A DNA stretch of 22,407 nt. Origin: CAIKMD01 sp035605975 (GTDB taxonomy: Bacteria; Pseudomonadota; Alphaproteobacteria; ATCC43930; CGMCC-115725). The stretch is from contig DATNGG010000080.1 in the NCBI GenBank assembly GCA_035605975.1, positions 1 through 22,407 of the forward strand. The letters run 5' to 3'. A program made the translations under genes and the position numbers. Below the pieces are notes generated by a model. The model saw only the letters and a list, made by a program, of their open reading frames with translations. It ran no database searches and was not told the origin of the DNA. Shown in pieces: positions 1 to 6,417 of this stretch. Numbering within the stretch: position 1 is the stretch's first letter; every line of letters begins with the position of its first letter.

Positions 1-1101
1 GTCGAGAGCCTCGGCATGGGGCTGCCGACCAACGCGGCGATCCCGGCGGTCGATGCCCGCCGCTATGTCCTAGCCCAGCTCGTCGGCCGGCGCATCGTCG
101 AGATGGTGCGCGAGGATCTGCGCATGTCGAAAATCCTGACGCGCGAGGCTTTCGAGAACGCAATCCGCGTCAATGCCGCGATCGGCGGCTCGACCAACGC
201 GATCGTGCATCTCTTGGCGATCGCGGGCCGGCTCGGCGTTCCGCTGACGCTCGAGGATTTCGACAAGCTTGGCCACGACATGCCGCTCCTGACCGATCTC
301 ATGCCGCATGGCCGCTTGCTCATGGAGGATTTCTACTATGCCGGCGGCCTGCCCGCGATCATCCGCGAGCTCGGCGATCTCTTGCATCGCGACGCGCTCA
401 CCGTCACCGGCAAGAGCCTCGGCGAGAACAACAAGGACGCGCCGTGCTGGAACCGCGAGGTGATCCGTCCCTTGGACAAGCCCCTGAAGGAGCGCGCGGG
501 CATCGCCGTGCTGCGCGGCAATCTCTGTCCCGACGGCGCGGTGATCAAGCCCTCGGCGGCGATGACGCCGAGCCTCTTGAAGCATCGCGGCCGCGCGGTC
601 GTCTTCGAGACCATTGAGGATTTCAAGGCGCGCATCGACGACCCGGCGCTCGATATCGACGAGAATTGCGTGATGGTGCTGAAGGGGGCGGGGCCCAAGG
701 GCTATCCTGGTTTCCCTGAGCTCGGCAATCTGCCGCTGCCGAAGAAGGTGCTCAAAAAAGGCATCACCGATATGGTGCGGATCTCCGATGCACGCATGAG
801 CGGCACCGCCTATGGCGCGGTGGTGCTCCATATCTCGCCCGAATCAGCGGTGGGCGGCACGCTCGCGCTGGTGAAGGATGGCGACATGATCGCGCTCGAT
901 GTCGAGCAGCGCCGCCTCGAGCTCGAAGTTCCTGAGGCCGAGCTTGCCCGCCGCCGCGTCGCCTGGAAGCCGCCCGCGTCCCATGCGACACGCGGTTGGG
1001 TCAAGCTGTATGAGGAGCATGTGATGCAGGCGCATCAGGGCTGCGATCTGGATTTCCTCACCGGCAAGAGCGGCGCCGCGGTGCCAAGGCCGGCGCACTG
1101 A
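1..1101 (+). CDS. IlvD/Edd-family dehydratase, C-terminal part (probably sugar-acid dehydratase)
   Basis: The reading frame is open from base 1, so the 5' end lies outside the window; 366 residues are visible of a family usually near 570-600. Family members remove water from 2,3-dihydroxy acids (dihydroxyacid, arabinonate, gluconate) using an Fe-S cluster and Mg2+. Visible family signatures are NAAIPAVDARR at the start, GGSTNAIVHLLAIA, GNLCPDGAVIKPSAA, VLKGAGPKGYPGFPE and DARMSGTAYG. The serine of RMSGTA (about visible residue 267) is the catalytic base in the family. The cluster cysteines lie upstream of the window and cannot be checked. The YYAGGLPAIIREL segment and the GCDLDFLTGKSG tail fit L-arabinonate/pentonate dehydratases better than the branched-chain biosynthetic enzyme, but the substrate is inferred. 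No pathway partner is visible downstream; a terminator follows. Confidence 0.9.
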   Translation, partial: VESLGMGLPTNAAIPAVDARRYVLAQLVGRRIVEMVREDLRMSKILTREAFENAIRVNAAIGGSTNAIVHLLAIAGRLGVPLTLEDFDKLGHDMPLLTDLMPHGRLLMEDFYYAGGLPAIIRELGDLLHRDALTVTGKSLGENNKDAPCWNREVIRPLDKPLKERAGIAVLRGNLCPDGAVIKPSAAMTPSLLKHRGRAVVFETIEDFKARIDDPALDIDENCVMVLKGAGPKGYPGFPELGNLPLPKKVLKKGITDMVRISDARMSGTAYGAVVLHISPESAVGGTLALVKDGDMIALDVEQRRLELEVPEAELARRRVAWKPPASHATRGWVKLYEEHVMQAHQGCDLDFLTGKSGAAVPRPAH

Positions 1102-1131
1102 GCGGGGTCCGGAGCCGAAGGGACCGCTTTT
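1100..1131 (+). terminator. Rho-independent terminator of the dehydratase gene
   Basis: Directly after the stop codon, AGCGG(GG)TCC (1101-1110) can pair with GGACCGCT (1121-1128) around a loop of about ten bases, leaving a two-base bulge, and a run of four T follows at 1128-1131. It separates the dehydratase from the convergent gene at 1137. Confidence 0.55.
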
Positions 1132-1136
1132 GCAAA

Positions 1137-1577
1137 TTAGTCCCCTTCAGGTTCATCGAGCAGCCAAGGCACTGTCTCACAGCTGAATGCCAATTCCACG
1201 ACGGGTAATCCCTTGAGACTCGGCAGTCTTGGCGCTGCCGCTTGCGACATCCACGTCGTGAACCCCGTGCCGAAGTGAATAGGGGGAAAATCTCCCGTTT
1301 CGTCTAAATTGCCGACGAAGTGATACCAACCTCCGTAATAGTGACGACCCGGCGCGAGTCGAGCGATGTGATAGACCTCCGCATCCTTATTAGGATCGAT
1401 CCCCAACACTCCAAGCAGCGCGAGAAACTCCGACGGAAACACCTGAGGGCGGACCTTTCGAAAATTCCTACACCAGGCGCAATCGCAGCGATCCGCGCCG
1501 CCTCGTTCTATCTGGCTATAGGCTTCAATAGTAGCGTCGCGATCGGCGGTATACACCCAATGGCCGAAACTAGGCAT
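1137..1577 (-). CDS. Hypothetical protein with an N-terminal cysteine cluster
   Basis: This 146-residue soluble protein matches no family I recognise with confidence. It has no signal peptide or membrane segment. The clearest feature is a compact cysteine motif, RCDCAWCRNF at about residues 30-39 (Cys31, Cys33, Cys36), which could bind a metal but is not proof of it. Aromatic-rich stretches follow (HYYGGWYHFVG, FGTGFTTW). The ATG at 1577 has a purine-rich GGAAGG ribosome site about nine bases upstream. It is the last gene of the minus-strand islet behind higB-higA, 42 bp from the higA stop, and its leader consists of the left copy of the 36-bp repeat. Its base composition looks less GC-rich than the flanking metabolic genes, in keeping with acquisition together with the TA pair. 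Confidence 0.6.
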   Translation of the reverse strand: MPSFGHWVYTADRDATIEAYSQIERGGADRCDCAWCRNFRKVRPQVFPSEFLALLGVLGIDPNKDAEVYHIARLAPGRHYYGGWYHFVGNLDETGDFPPIHFGTGFTTWMSQAAAPRLPSLKGLPVVELAFSCETVPWLLDEPEGD

Positions 1578-1586
1578 GGTTAGAAG

Positions 1587-1622
1587 CCTTCCGCTTCAGC
1601 CAATCGAGCATGATGGCAGTCA
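1587..1622. repeat. Left copy of 36-bp direct repeat (remnant of a hydrolase gene 3' end)
   Basis: Positions 1587-1622 match 2548-2583 at 31 of 36 bases in the same orientation, including 18 identical bases in a row (1592-1609 and 2553-2570). Read on the minus strand this copy encodes LTAIMLDWLKRKA, against LIAITLDWLKRKV at the C-terminus of the hydrolase at 2534-3391. No hydrolase similarity extends upstream of it, so it is a fragment, not a gene. It overlaps the higA stop codon and the leader of the 1137-1577 gene. Confidence 0.75.
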
Positions 1623-2030
1623 AGCCGCGCGCCGCGTTCTTTTTTTGGCGGTTCTGTTCTTCGCCAGCCTATAGGGCCGCACCAGCACGCTCGCCGACAT
1701 TTTCCATTTTTCCACCAGAAGCCAGATCATCGGCAGAGTGAGACGGCGCTTTCGGGTCAATATCTCGGATACGCGCCCGGATGAACCGACGATCTTCTCG
1801 AGGTCTTTCCTGGTGCGGCCCGAATTCTCCATCCGGGCTTTGATGGCGTCGATTGGATCGAGAGCGTCGTCCTCCCATTGAACGCGCTCATACGCATCCA
1901 CCAGCGTCATGAGCAGGTCGAGACGTTCCCCTTCGGGGCTGCCGGGCGCAGCGCCCCATAGGCGCTCGATCTCCTCTAGCGCGGCTTGATGGCTGTGCGC
2001 GTCATGAATGGGACGGATAGGGGCGATCAT
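1620..2030 (-). CDS. higA: HigA-type antitoxin (HTH protein)
   Basis: This 136-residue helix-turn-helix protein is the antitoxin of a type II pair; such proteins bind and neutralise the HigB ribonuclease and repress their own promoter. An N-terminal helical region with the typical EIERLWGAAPGSPEGERLDLL segment (about 20-40) is followed by a predicted HTH at about 62-112 (IKARMENSGRTRKDLEKIVG, then SGRVSEILTRKRRL). It lies 5 bp behind the toxin gene, the classic toxin-first higBA order, with only a weak ribosome site, so translation is probably coupled to higB. The C-terminus carries a basic tail (RLAKNRTAKKRTRRAA) longer than I expect for the family. The tail ends exactly at the 36-bp repeat, so it may have been created or altered at the junction. 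Confidence 0.85.
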   Translation of the reverse strand: MIAPIRPIHDAHSHQAALEEIERLWGAAPGSPEGERLDLLMTLVDAYERVQWEDDALDPIDAIKARMENSGRTRKDLEKIVGSSGRVSEILTRKRRLTLPMIWLLVEKWKMSASVLVRPYRLAKNRTAKKRTRRAA

Positions 2031-2035
2031 TTCAC

Positions 2036-2350
2036 TTAACTGCTCTTCCCATAAAGATTTACCGTAAGTGCGTCGATGCGATCATAGGCGGCGTGCGTCC
2101 CGATGAACTTGACGAATGCAGCTTGGCGTTGGAAATCGAAAGCGACGATGGCGCGGTAGGCATTTCTTTTCACCTTGAAGACGACGCGCTCGCCATTGAG
2201 CGGCGTCGCGGAAGGATAGCCGGCGAGTACATCCGCCATCTTGGTCCAAGTCGCTGCCCGTAAGCCTCGGGCTAATTCACGAACCGATTTGTCCGCCTCT
2301 GTATGTTCTTTTCCGAACCGGAGAAGGGTATTGGTGTTGAAGACGCGCAT
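2036..2350 (-). CDS. higB: HigB-type toxin, mRNA interferase
   Basis: This 104-residue protein belongs to the HigB_toxin family, ribosome-dependent mRNA endonucleases that slow growth when the antitoxin is lost. The start MRVFNTNTLLRFGKEH, the central segment with ERVVFKVKRNAYRAIVAFDF (broken here only by description) and the ending FVKFIGTHAAYDRID are typical, and the length fits a full-length toxin. The conserved basic residues of the K-R-N-x-Y-R segment and the late His (GTHAAYD) are present, so nothing suggests inactivation. The ATG at 2350 is preceded by GGAG at six bases spacing. It is the first gene of the operon; the palindromic operators lie 120-165 bp upstream. Confidence 0.88.
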   Translation of the reverse strand: MRVFNTNTLLRFGKEHTEADKSVRELARGLRAATWTKMADVLAGYPSATPLNGERVVFKVKRNAYRAIVAFDFQRQAAFVKFIGTHAAYDRIDALTVNLYGKSS

Positions 2351-2461
2351 CCATGGCTCCGCTTGCCTGCCCGGGGCTCATGAGCGGCCCGCTCACAATT
2401 CCGGATCCTCCGAGAGTTAATAGAGCCAAGCATCGCCGGACCGGCGCGCCCAGTCGCTCTT

Positions 2462-2513
2462 ATTGTGCCTCCTCCCGAATTGGGAGGCAAGCAAAATCTC
2501 CCAATTTGGGAGG
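2462..2513 (-). promoter_or_regulatory. Twin palindromic operators and probable higBA promoter
   Basis: Two near-identical palindromes, CCTCCCGAATTGGGAGG (2471-2487) and CTCCCAATTTGGGAG (2498-2512), have centres 26 bp apart. On the minus strand a possible -35 TTGCCT and -10 CACAAT, 17 bp apart, bracket the first palindrome, so a bound repressor would block the promoter. Paired operators of this kind are the rule for autoregulated TA modules, and HigA is the obvious ligand. The predicted leader to higB is about 100 nt. Confidence 0.7.
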
Positions 2514-2533
2514 CTAGGTAGCATGTGGCAACG

Positions 2534-3391
2534 CTATCCGATCGCCACCTTACGCTTCAGCCAATCGAGCGTGATCGCGATCAGGGTGGGATCGCCGGAG
2601 CCGAAATGGTTGCGGCTCTCGATGATATGCGCCTCGCAATTGGCTCCCGCCGCCTTGGCCATGGCTTCGGTTTCGGAGCAGGGAACGACGGCGTCCACAC
2701 GCGGATGAATGAGAAGGAGCGGGCGCGGCGCGATCGCAGCGATCACATCCTCGGGGTTGAAGTCAAGCATGCTCATCGCCGTCTCGGCGGTGAAGTCCAT
2801 CACCGCGCCCGGCGGCATGCCGGCGCGGTTGTGCTCGGGGATGAAGACGATGTCGAACCTGCCGAGCATCGCCGAGCGGCCAGTCTCGGCCTTGACGCGC
2901 TTGGCGTCTTCGAGCCGCTTGAGGAAAGCCTGCCACGCCGCCTCGTCGCGATACTGGAAGCGGAAGCGGCGTTCGCCTCTGCCGATCGCGCCATTGGCGG
3001 CGCAGAATTTGAGGCGCTTGTCCTTGGCGGCGGCGTAGACCGCCACCGAACCGCCAAGGCTTGCGCCGATGACGCCGATGCGGCCGCGATCGACCTCGGC
3101 CCGCGTTTCGAGGAAATCCACCGCATGGCGCAGATCGCTTACTTCTTCGCGGCAGATGACGCTGCCGCGCGCGCCTTCGCTCTGACCGCAGCCGCGAAAA
3201 TCGAAGCGCAGCACGACATAACCTGCGCTTGCGAGCGCTTGGGCCAGCTCCGGATGCCCGGCGCCGCGGCAGGAGCCGCCGAAGCCATGGCAGAGGATGA
3301 TCGCGGGGCGCGGCTGCGCCGTGCCCTCCGGCACATGCAGCACGCCTTTGAGGACGAGCCCGTCCGATTGAAACTCGATTGCCTGTTCCAT
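2534..3391 (-). CDS. Alpha/beta hydrolase (esterase / dienelactone-hydrolase-like)
   Basis: This 285-residue cytoplasmic serine hydrolase has the oxyanion-hole motif HGFGGS at about 35-40, the nucleophile elbow GASLGGS with Ser111, an acid at Asp233 (HPRVDAVVP) and the catalytic His262 (SRNHFG). The cap region (about 140-200) is rich in Arg and Glu. The catalytic triad is complete. Substrate is unknown; family members cleave carboxylic esters, lactones or C-C bonds. The ATG at 3391 has GAGGG just upstream, and the gene starts 5 bp after the SDR gene ends, so the two are cotranscribed. Its last codons (LDWLKRK) are the sequence duplicated at 1587-1622, the likely integration or recombination point of the TA islet. 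Confidence 0.85.
   Translation of the reverse strand: MEQAIEFQSDGLVLKGVLHVPEGTAQPRPAIILCHGFGGSCRGAGHPELAQALASAGYVVLRFDFRGCGQSEGARGSVICREEVSDLRHAVDFLETRAEVDRGRIGVIGASLGGSVAVYAAAKDKRLKFCAANGAIGRGERRFRFQYRDEAAWQAFLKRLEDAKRVKAETGRSAMLGRFDIVFIPEHNRAGMPPGAVMDFTAETAMSMLDFNPEDVIAAIAPRPLLLIHPRVDAVVPCSETEAMAKAAGANCEAHIIESRNHFGSGDPTLIAITLDWLKRKVAIG
2548..2583. repeat. Right copy of 36-bp direct repeat, inside the hydrolase 3' end
   Basis: This is the partner of 1587-1622 (31 of 36 bases identical, offset 961 bp). It encodes the C-terminal LIAITLDWLKRKV of the intact hydrolase. The two copies enclose higB, higA and their operators. Confidence 0.75.
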
Positions 3392-3396
3392 GACCC

Positions 3397-4179
3397 TCAG
3401 GCCTTGGGCGTGAGCTTGCCGAAGCGCGTGCCGTAATCGATCGGCAGCACCTCACCGGTGATGAGATCGGGACCGTCGATGAACCAGCACACCATTTGTG
3501 CGATGTCCTCGGCGAAAGCGGTCTTGCCGACGGGCGTGATCTTCGCCATTTCGGCAACGCGCTCGTTGAAGCGCTGCTCGCCCAGGAGGTTCTTCATCCA
3601 GCGCGTCGCAACGAAGCCCGGCGCCACGGCGTTGACGCGGATCGTGGGTGCCAATTGTCGGGCAAGCGCGATGGTCATGGAATTGATCGCGCCTTTGGAG
3701 GCGCCGTAAGCGATCGAGCTGCCCTCGCCGTCGAGCGAGCCCAAGGCCGAGACATTGACGATCGCGCCGTTGCCCTGTTTCTTCATCTGCGGCACCACGG
3801 CGCGGATCATCTGATAGGTGCCGACGACATTGACAGCGTAAATCTCGAGGAAATCGGGCCCGTTCAGCGCCTCGAGATCGCCCGGCTTGGCGGGCTTGGT
3901 CTTGCCGGCGCTGTTGACGAGCGCGTCGATCCGGCCCCAGCGCTCGATCGCGGCGGCGGCCATGGCGCGGCAAGCCTGGTCGTCGGCGATGTCGGCCTGG
4001 TGCAAGAGCACATCGACGCCGCAACCGCGGCAGGCGGCGGCGGTCTCCTCGGCCTCGGCGCGGCTCTTCGTATAGTTGATCACGACGCGGCACCCTCGCG
4101 ACGCCAGCAGCTTCGCGCTCTCGGCGCCGATGCCAGTGGCGGAGCCCGTGACGATGGCGACGCCGTCCTTGATGTTCAC
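3397..4179 (-). CDS. Short-chain dehydrogenase/reductase (SDR)
   Basis: This 260-residue protein is a classical SDR that would oxidise or reduce a hydroxyl/carbonyl group with NAD(P). The Rossmann motif TGSATGIG is at 11-18, NSAG at 89-92, Asn117, Ser144, and the catalytic pair Tyr158/Lys162 (YGASK). The APGFVAT segment (186-192) after the active site is typical. Asn35-Tyr36 follow strand two in place of an acidic residue, with Lys38 and Arg40 nearby, which hints at NADP(H) but does not prove it. The start is a GTG at 4179 behind AAAGGAG with seven to eight bases spacing. First gene of an operon with the hydrolase 5 bp downstream. 3-oxoacyl or sugar-type substrates are possible; the sequence alone does not decide. 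Confidence 0.88.
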   Translation of the reverse strand: MNIKDGVAIVTGSATGIGAESAKLLASRGCRVVINYTKSRAEAEETAAACRGCGVDVLLHQADIADDQACRAMAAAAIERWGRIDALVNSAGKTKPAKPGDLEALNGPDFLEIYAVNVVGTYQMIRAVVPQMKKQGNGAIVNVSALGSLDGEGSSIAYGASKGAINSMTIALARQLAPTIRVNAVAPGFVATRWMKNLLGEQRFNERVAEMAKITPVGKTAFAEDIAQMVCWFIDGPDLITGEVLPIDYGTRFGKLTPKA

Positions 4180-4237
4180 GCCTCTACTCCTTTGCCCGAC
4201 ACAAAGCCCGAGTGTGGCGCGGCGCGGCCTCTGTCGT

Positions 4238-4285
4238 AAAGCCTCGCGGCTTGCGCCTCGGCGAGGCGGGGTCTAGAGAGGCTTT
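4238..4285. promoter_or_regulatory. Nested inverted repeats in a divergent intergenic region
   Basis: AAAGCCTC (4238-4245) and GAGGCTTT (4278-4285) are perfect inverted arms. Inside them sits a second dyad, CGCCTCG-G-CGAGGCG (4254-4268). The element lies between the divergent SDR and Pht5-like genes and ends 38 bp before the latter's start, so it may be a structured leader or a regulator site. No ligand is identified. Confidence 0.35.
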
Positions 4286-4323
4286 CCGTGCCTAAGACTG
4301 CCGCAAAGGCAAGGGGAGGGGCG

Positions 4324-5319
4324 ATGGCCGATCTTCAGCTCAGCATCGCGATGCAGCCCAATGCGCGCTCGCGCGCCGTGCTCGAGGGGCGCATGAAGCC
4401 CGAAGGGATCGAGCTGCAATTCACCGCGCTGCATCCGTCCGAAATTTTCTGGCGCCAGCTGCGCTTCAAGGAATTCGACGTTTCCGAAATGTCGATGTCG
4501 TCGCTGCTGATCGTGCTGTCGCAGGGTAATCGGGATTGGGTCGCGTTTCCGGTCTTCACCACGCGGCGCTTCTTCCATGCCGGCATCTGGGTGCGCAACG
4601 ATTGCGATATCGACAGCCCGGCCGATTTGAAGGGCAAGCGCGTCGGCGTGCCGGAATATCAGCAGACCGCGGCGCTGTGGACGCGCGGCGCGTTGCAGCA
4701 CGAATTCGGCGTTGCCCCCTCCGACATGGAATGGTTCATGGAACGGACGGAGGAGATCAGCCATGGCGGCGCGACCGGCTTTCGTCCGCCGCCGGGCGTC
4801 AAATTCAACCGCATCCCGGCGAGCGAAAGCATCGCCTCGTTGCTCTTGTCGGGTAAGCTCGACGCGGCGGCGCATTACATCGTCGGCAACAACGTCGTCG
4901 ATCGCAGCAAGGTCGATCTCGCCGAGCACAAAGAGGTGCGGCTGCTCTTCGCCGACCCCGCTGCCGAGGCGCGGCGCTATTTCACCAAGACCGGCCTCTT
5001 TCCGATCAATCACGCCATGGTGGTGCGGCGCTCGATCGCCGAGCGCCATCCCTGGGTCGTGCTCAATCTCTACAACGCTTTCCTGGCCGCGAAAGAGCGC
5101 TGGCTCGCCTCGGTCAGCGAGGCGGCGCAGTCGCATCTTCTGTTGGGGCTGTTGCCGCCGGAAGCCGCGATGGCGTTGCGTCAGGACCCGTTCCCCTACG
5201 GCGTCGTCGCCAACCGCAAAGTGCTCGAGGCGATCGCGCAATACTCGCATGAGCAGGGGCTGACGCCGCGCCGGATGACGCTCGACGAGGTGTTTCCGGC
5301 GAATACCTTGGCGCTTTAG
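4324..5319 (+). CDS. 4,5-dihydroxyphthalate decarboxylase-like protein (periplasmic-binding fold, no signal peptide)
   Basis: This 331-residue protein resembles the Pht5/OphC group, which is built on the type II solute-binding fold but acts in the cytoplasm. Typical stretches are LEGRMKPEGIEL (about 22-33), FKEFDVSEMSMSSL (51-64), FFHAGIWV, and LKGKRVGVPEYQQTAALW (about 103-120). I chose the ATG at 4324 over the GTG at 4288 because GGGGAGGGG sits right in front of it and the family starts near here. No signal peptide or lipobox is present, arguing against a true ABC-transporter receptor. Many genomes carry such paralogues without phthalate pathways, so decarboxylation of a related aromatic acid is plausible but unproven. 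It converges on the LysR gene (7 bp gap) and lies beside the HaaO unit. Confidence 0.75.
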   Translation: MADLQLSIAMQPNARSRAVLEGRMKPEGIELQFTALHPSEIFWRQLRFKEFDVSEMSMSSLLIVLSQGNRDWVAFPVFTTRRFFHAGIWVRNDCDIDSPADLKGKRVGVPEYQQTAALWTRGALQHEFGVAPSDMEWFMERTEEISHGGATGFRPPPGVKFNRIPASESIASLLLSGKLDAAAHYIVGNNVVDRSKVDLAEHKEVRLLFADPAAEARRYFTKTGLFPINHAMVVRRSIAERHPWVVLNLYNAFLAAKERWLASVSEAAQSHLLLGLLPPEAAMALRQDPFPYGVVANRKVLEAIAQYSHEQGLTPRRMTLDEVFPANTLAL

Positions 5320-5326
5320 CGGCGCC

Positions 5327-6277
5327 TCAAGCGGCGTAGACCAGACCGAGCTGGATGCCGAAGCACAGGATCTTGGCAACGGTCATGATCCATTTCGCAA
5401 AGGCGTCGATGCCTGCTCGCTTGGCGCGCTCGCCCGGATGCACGAGGTAATAGCCGTAGCCTGGCAGCGACAGCTCATGCGCCCGCACCAGCGTGCCGCT
5501 CTTCAGCTCCGGCCCGACCAGCACATCGCTGCAAATCGCAATGCCCTGGCCGGCGATGACGGCTTCGATCGCATGCGATTCCTCGCGGAAGCTTAAATCC
5601 CACAGCCTGGTGGCGTCCGGGAAGCCGGGATCGACCGAGCGAGCTGTCGCGATCCACAGCCGCCAATCGGGCGTCGACGGGTCGGCGCGCAGCCATTCGA
5701 ACTGGATGAGCGGATAATCGAGCAGATCGGCGGCATGGCGGATCGGCTTGCCCTTGGCCAGCAAGGCCGGGCTGCATACCGGGAAATAGCTCTCGCGCAT
5801 GATCTCTTGCGCCGTCAGGTCCGTCGGCATGCTGCGCGCGTTGCGGATCGCGACATCGGCCTCGCCCGCGCTCAAGTCCAGCACGCCGTTGGTGCCGATC
5901 ACTTCGAGCGGAATGGCGGGATGAATCGCGCGCCAGAGCGGCAGCCTGGGAACGAGCCAGCGGCTGGCGAAAGCCTCGGGGGTGGTTATGCGCAAGGTGC
6001 GAAATTCGGTTTTCGCCGATAAGGATTCGATGGCGGCAGCGAAAGCGTCGAGCCCGTTTCGCAACACGGGGAAGAGTCGTTCGCCCGCGGCGGTCAGGGA
6101 GAGCGGGCGCGGGCGGCGGCGAAACAAGCTCTCTTTGCAGGCGGCTTCGAGAAGGCGAATCTGGTGGCTGATCGCCGTGGGCGTGACGCCAAGCTCCGCC
6201 GCGGCTCGCTCGAAGCTCAAATGCCGCGCCGCAGCCTCGAAGGCACGCAAAGAAGCGAGTGGCGGAAGCTTGCGCAT
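5327..6277 (-). CDS. LysR-family transcriptional regulator (GcvA-like)
   Basis: This 316-residue regulator has an N-terminal winged HTH (about 6-64, including FERAAAELGVTPTAISHQIRLLE) and a ligand-binding domain from about 92 (LRITTPEAFASRWLVPRL) to about 300. The SRWLVPRL segment and the closing FAKWI region resemble the GcvA-like group. The last 14 residues (ILCFGIQLGLVYAA) are a hydrophobic tail beyond the usual end, which is odd. It is divergent from the flavoprotein gene at 6418, and a perfect 13-bp palindrome lies 15 bp before its start codon. It most likely regulates the flavoprotein-HaaO unit and itself. The effector is unknown; a pathway intermediate such as an aromatic amino acid derivative would fit the setting. 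Confidence 0.88.
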   Translation of the reverse strand: MRKLPPLASLRAFEAAARHLSFERAAAELGVTPTAISHQIRLLEAACKESLFRRRPRPLSLTAAGERLFPVLRNGLDAFAAAIESLSAKTEFRTLRITTPEAFASRWLVPRLPLWRAIHPAIPLEVIGTNGVLDLSAGEADVAIRNARSMPTDLTAQEIMRESYFPVCSPALLAKGKPIRHAADLLDYPLIQFEWLRADPSTPDWRLWIATARSVDPGFPDATRLWDLSFREESHAIEAVIAGQGIAICSDVLVGPELKSGTLVRAHELSLPGYGYYLVHPGERAKRAGIDAFAKWIMTVAKILCFGIQLGLVYAA

Positions 6278-6291
6278 TAAAAAAGCATAGC

Positions 6292-6304
6292 TGAATTCAA
6301 TTCA
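6292..6304. promoter_or_regulatory. Palindromic LysR operator candidate
   Basis: TGAATTCAATTCA is a perfect inverted repeat (TGAATT-C-AATTCA) in the 140-bp divergent region, 15 bp from the regulator's start codon. AT-rich dyads of this size in a divergent LysR promoter are typical binding sites. It stands out from the GC-rich surroundings. Confidence 0.55.
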
Positions 6305-6417
6305 TCCGACACCTGAGATATTCGATTTTGTCAGCCGTTGCGGGGGTGTGCGAGCATGCTTCCGCAGGCGTCGAGGTCATGCGCGGCGCGCGAGCGCGGA
6401 GGGACCGCAAGAAAATC

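Noticed and set aside
2272..2490. 72-codon minus-strand frame covering the operator region upstream of higB
   Set aside because: It overlaps the palindromic operators and the higB start in another frame and has no ribosome site.
2525..3436. 303-codon plus-strand frame opposite the hydrolase
   Set aside because: The minus-strand gene has an intact catalytic triad; the plus translation is low-complexity shadow.
4273..5379. 368-codon minus-strand frame opposite the Pht5-like gene
   Set aside because: Composition is Arg/His-rich shadow sequence and the opposite strand has a ribosome site and recognisable family motifs.
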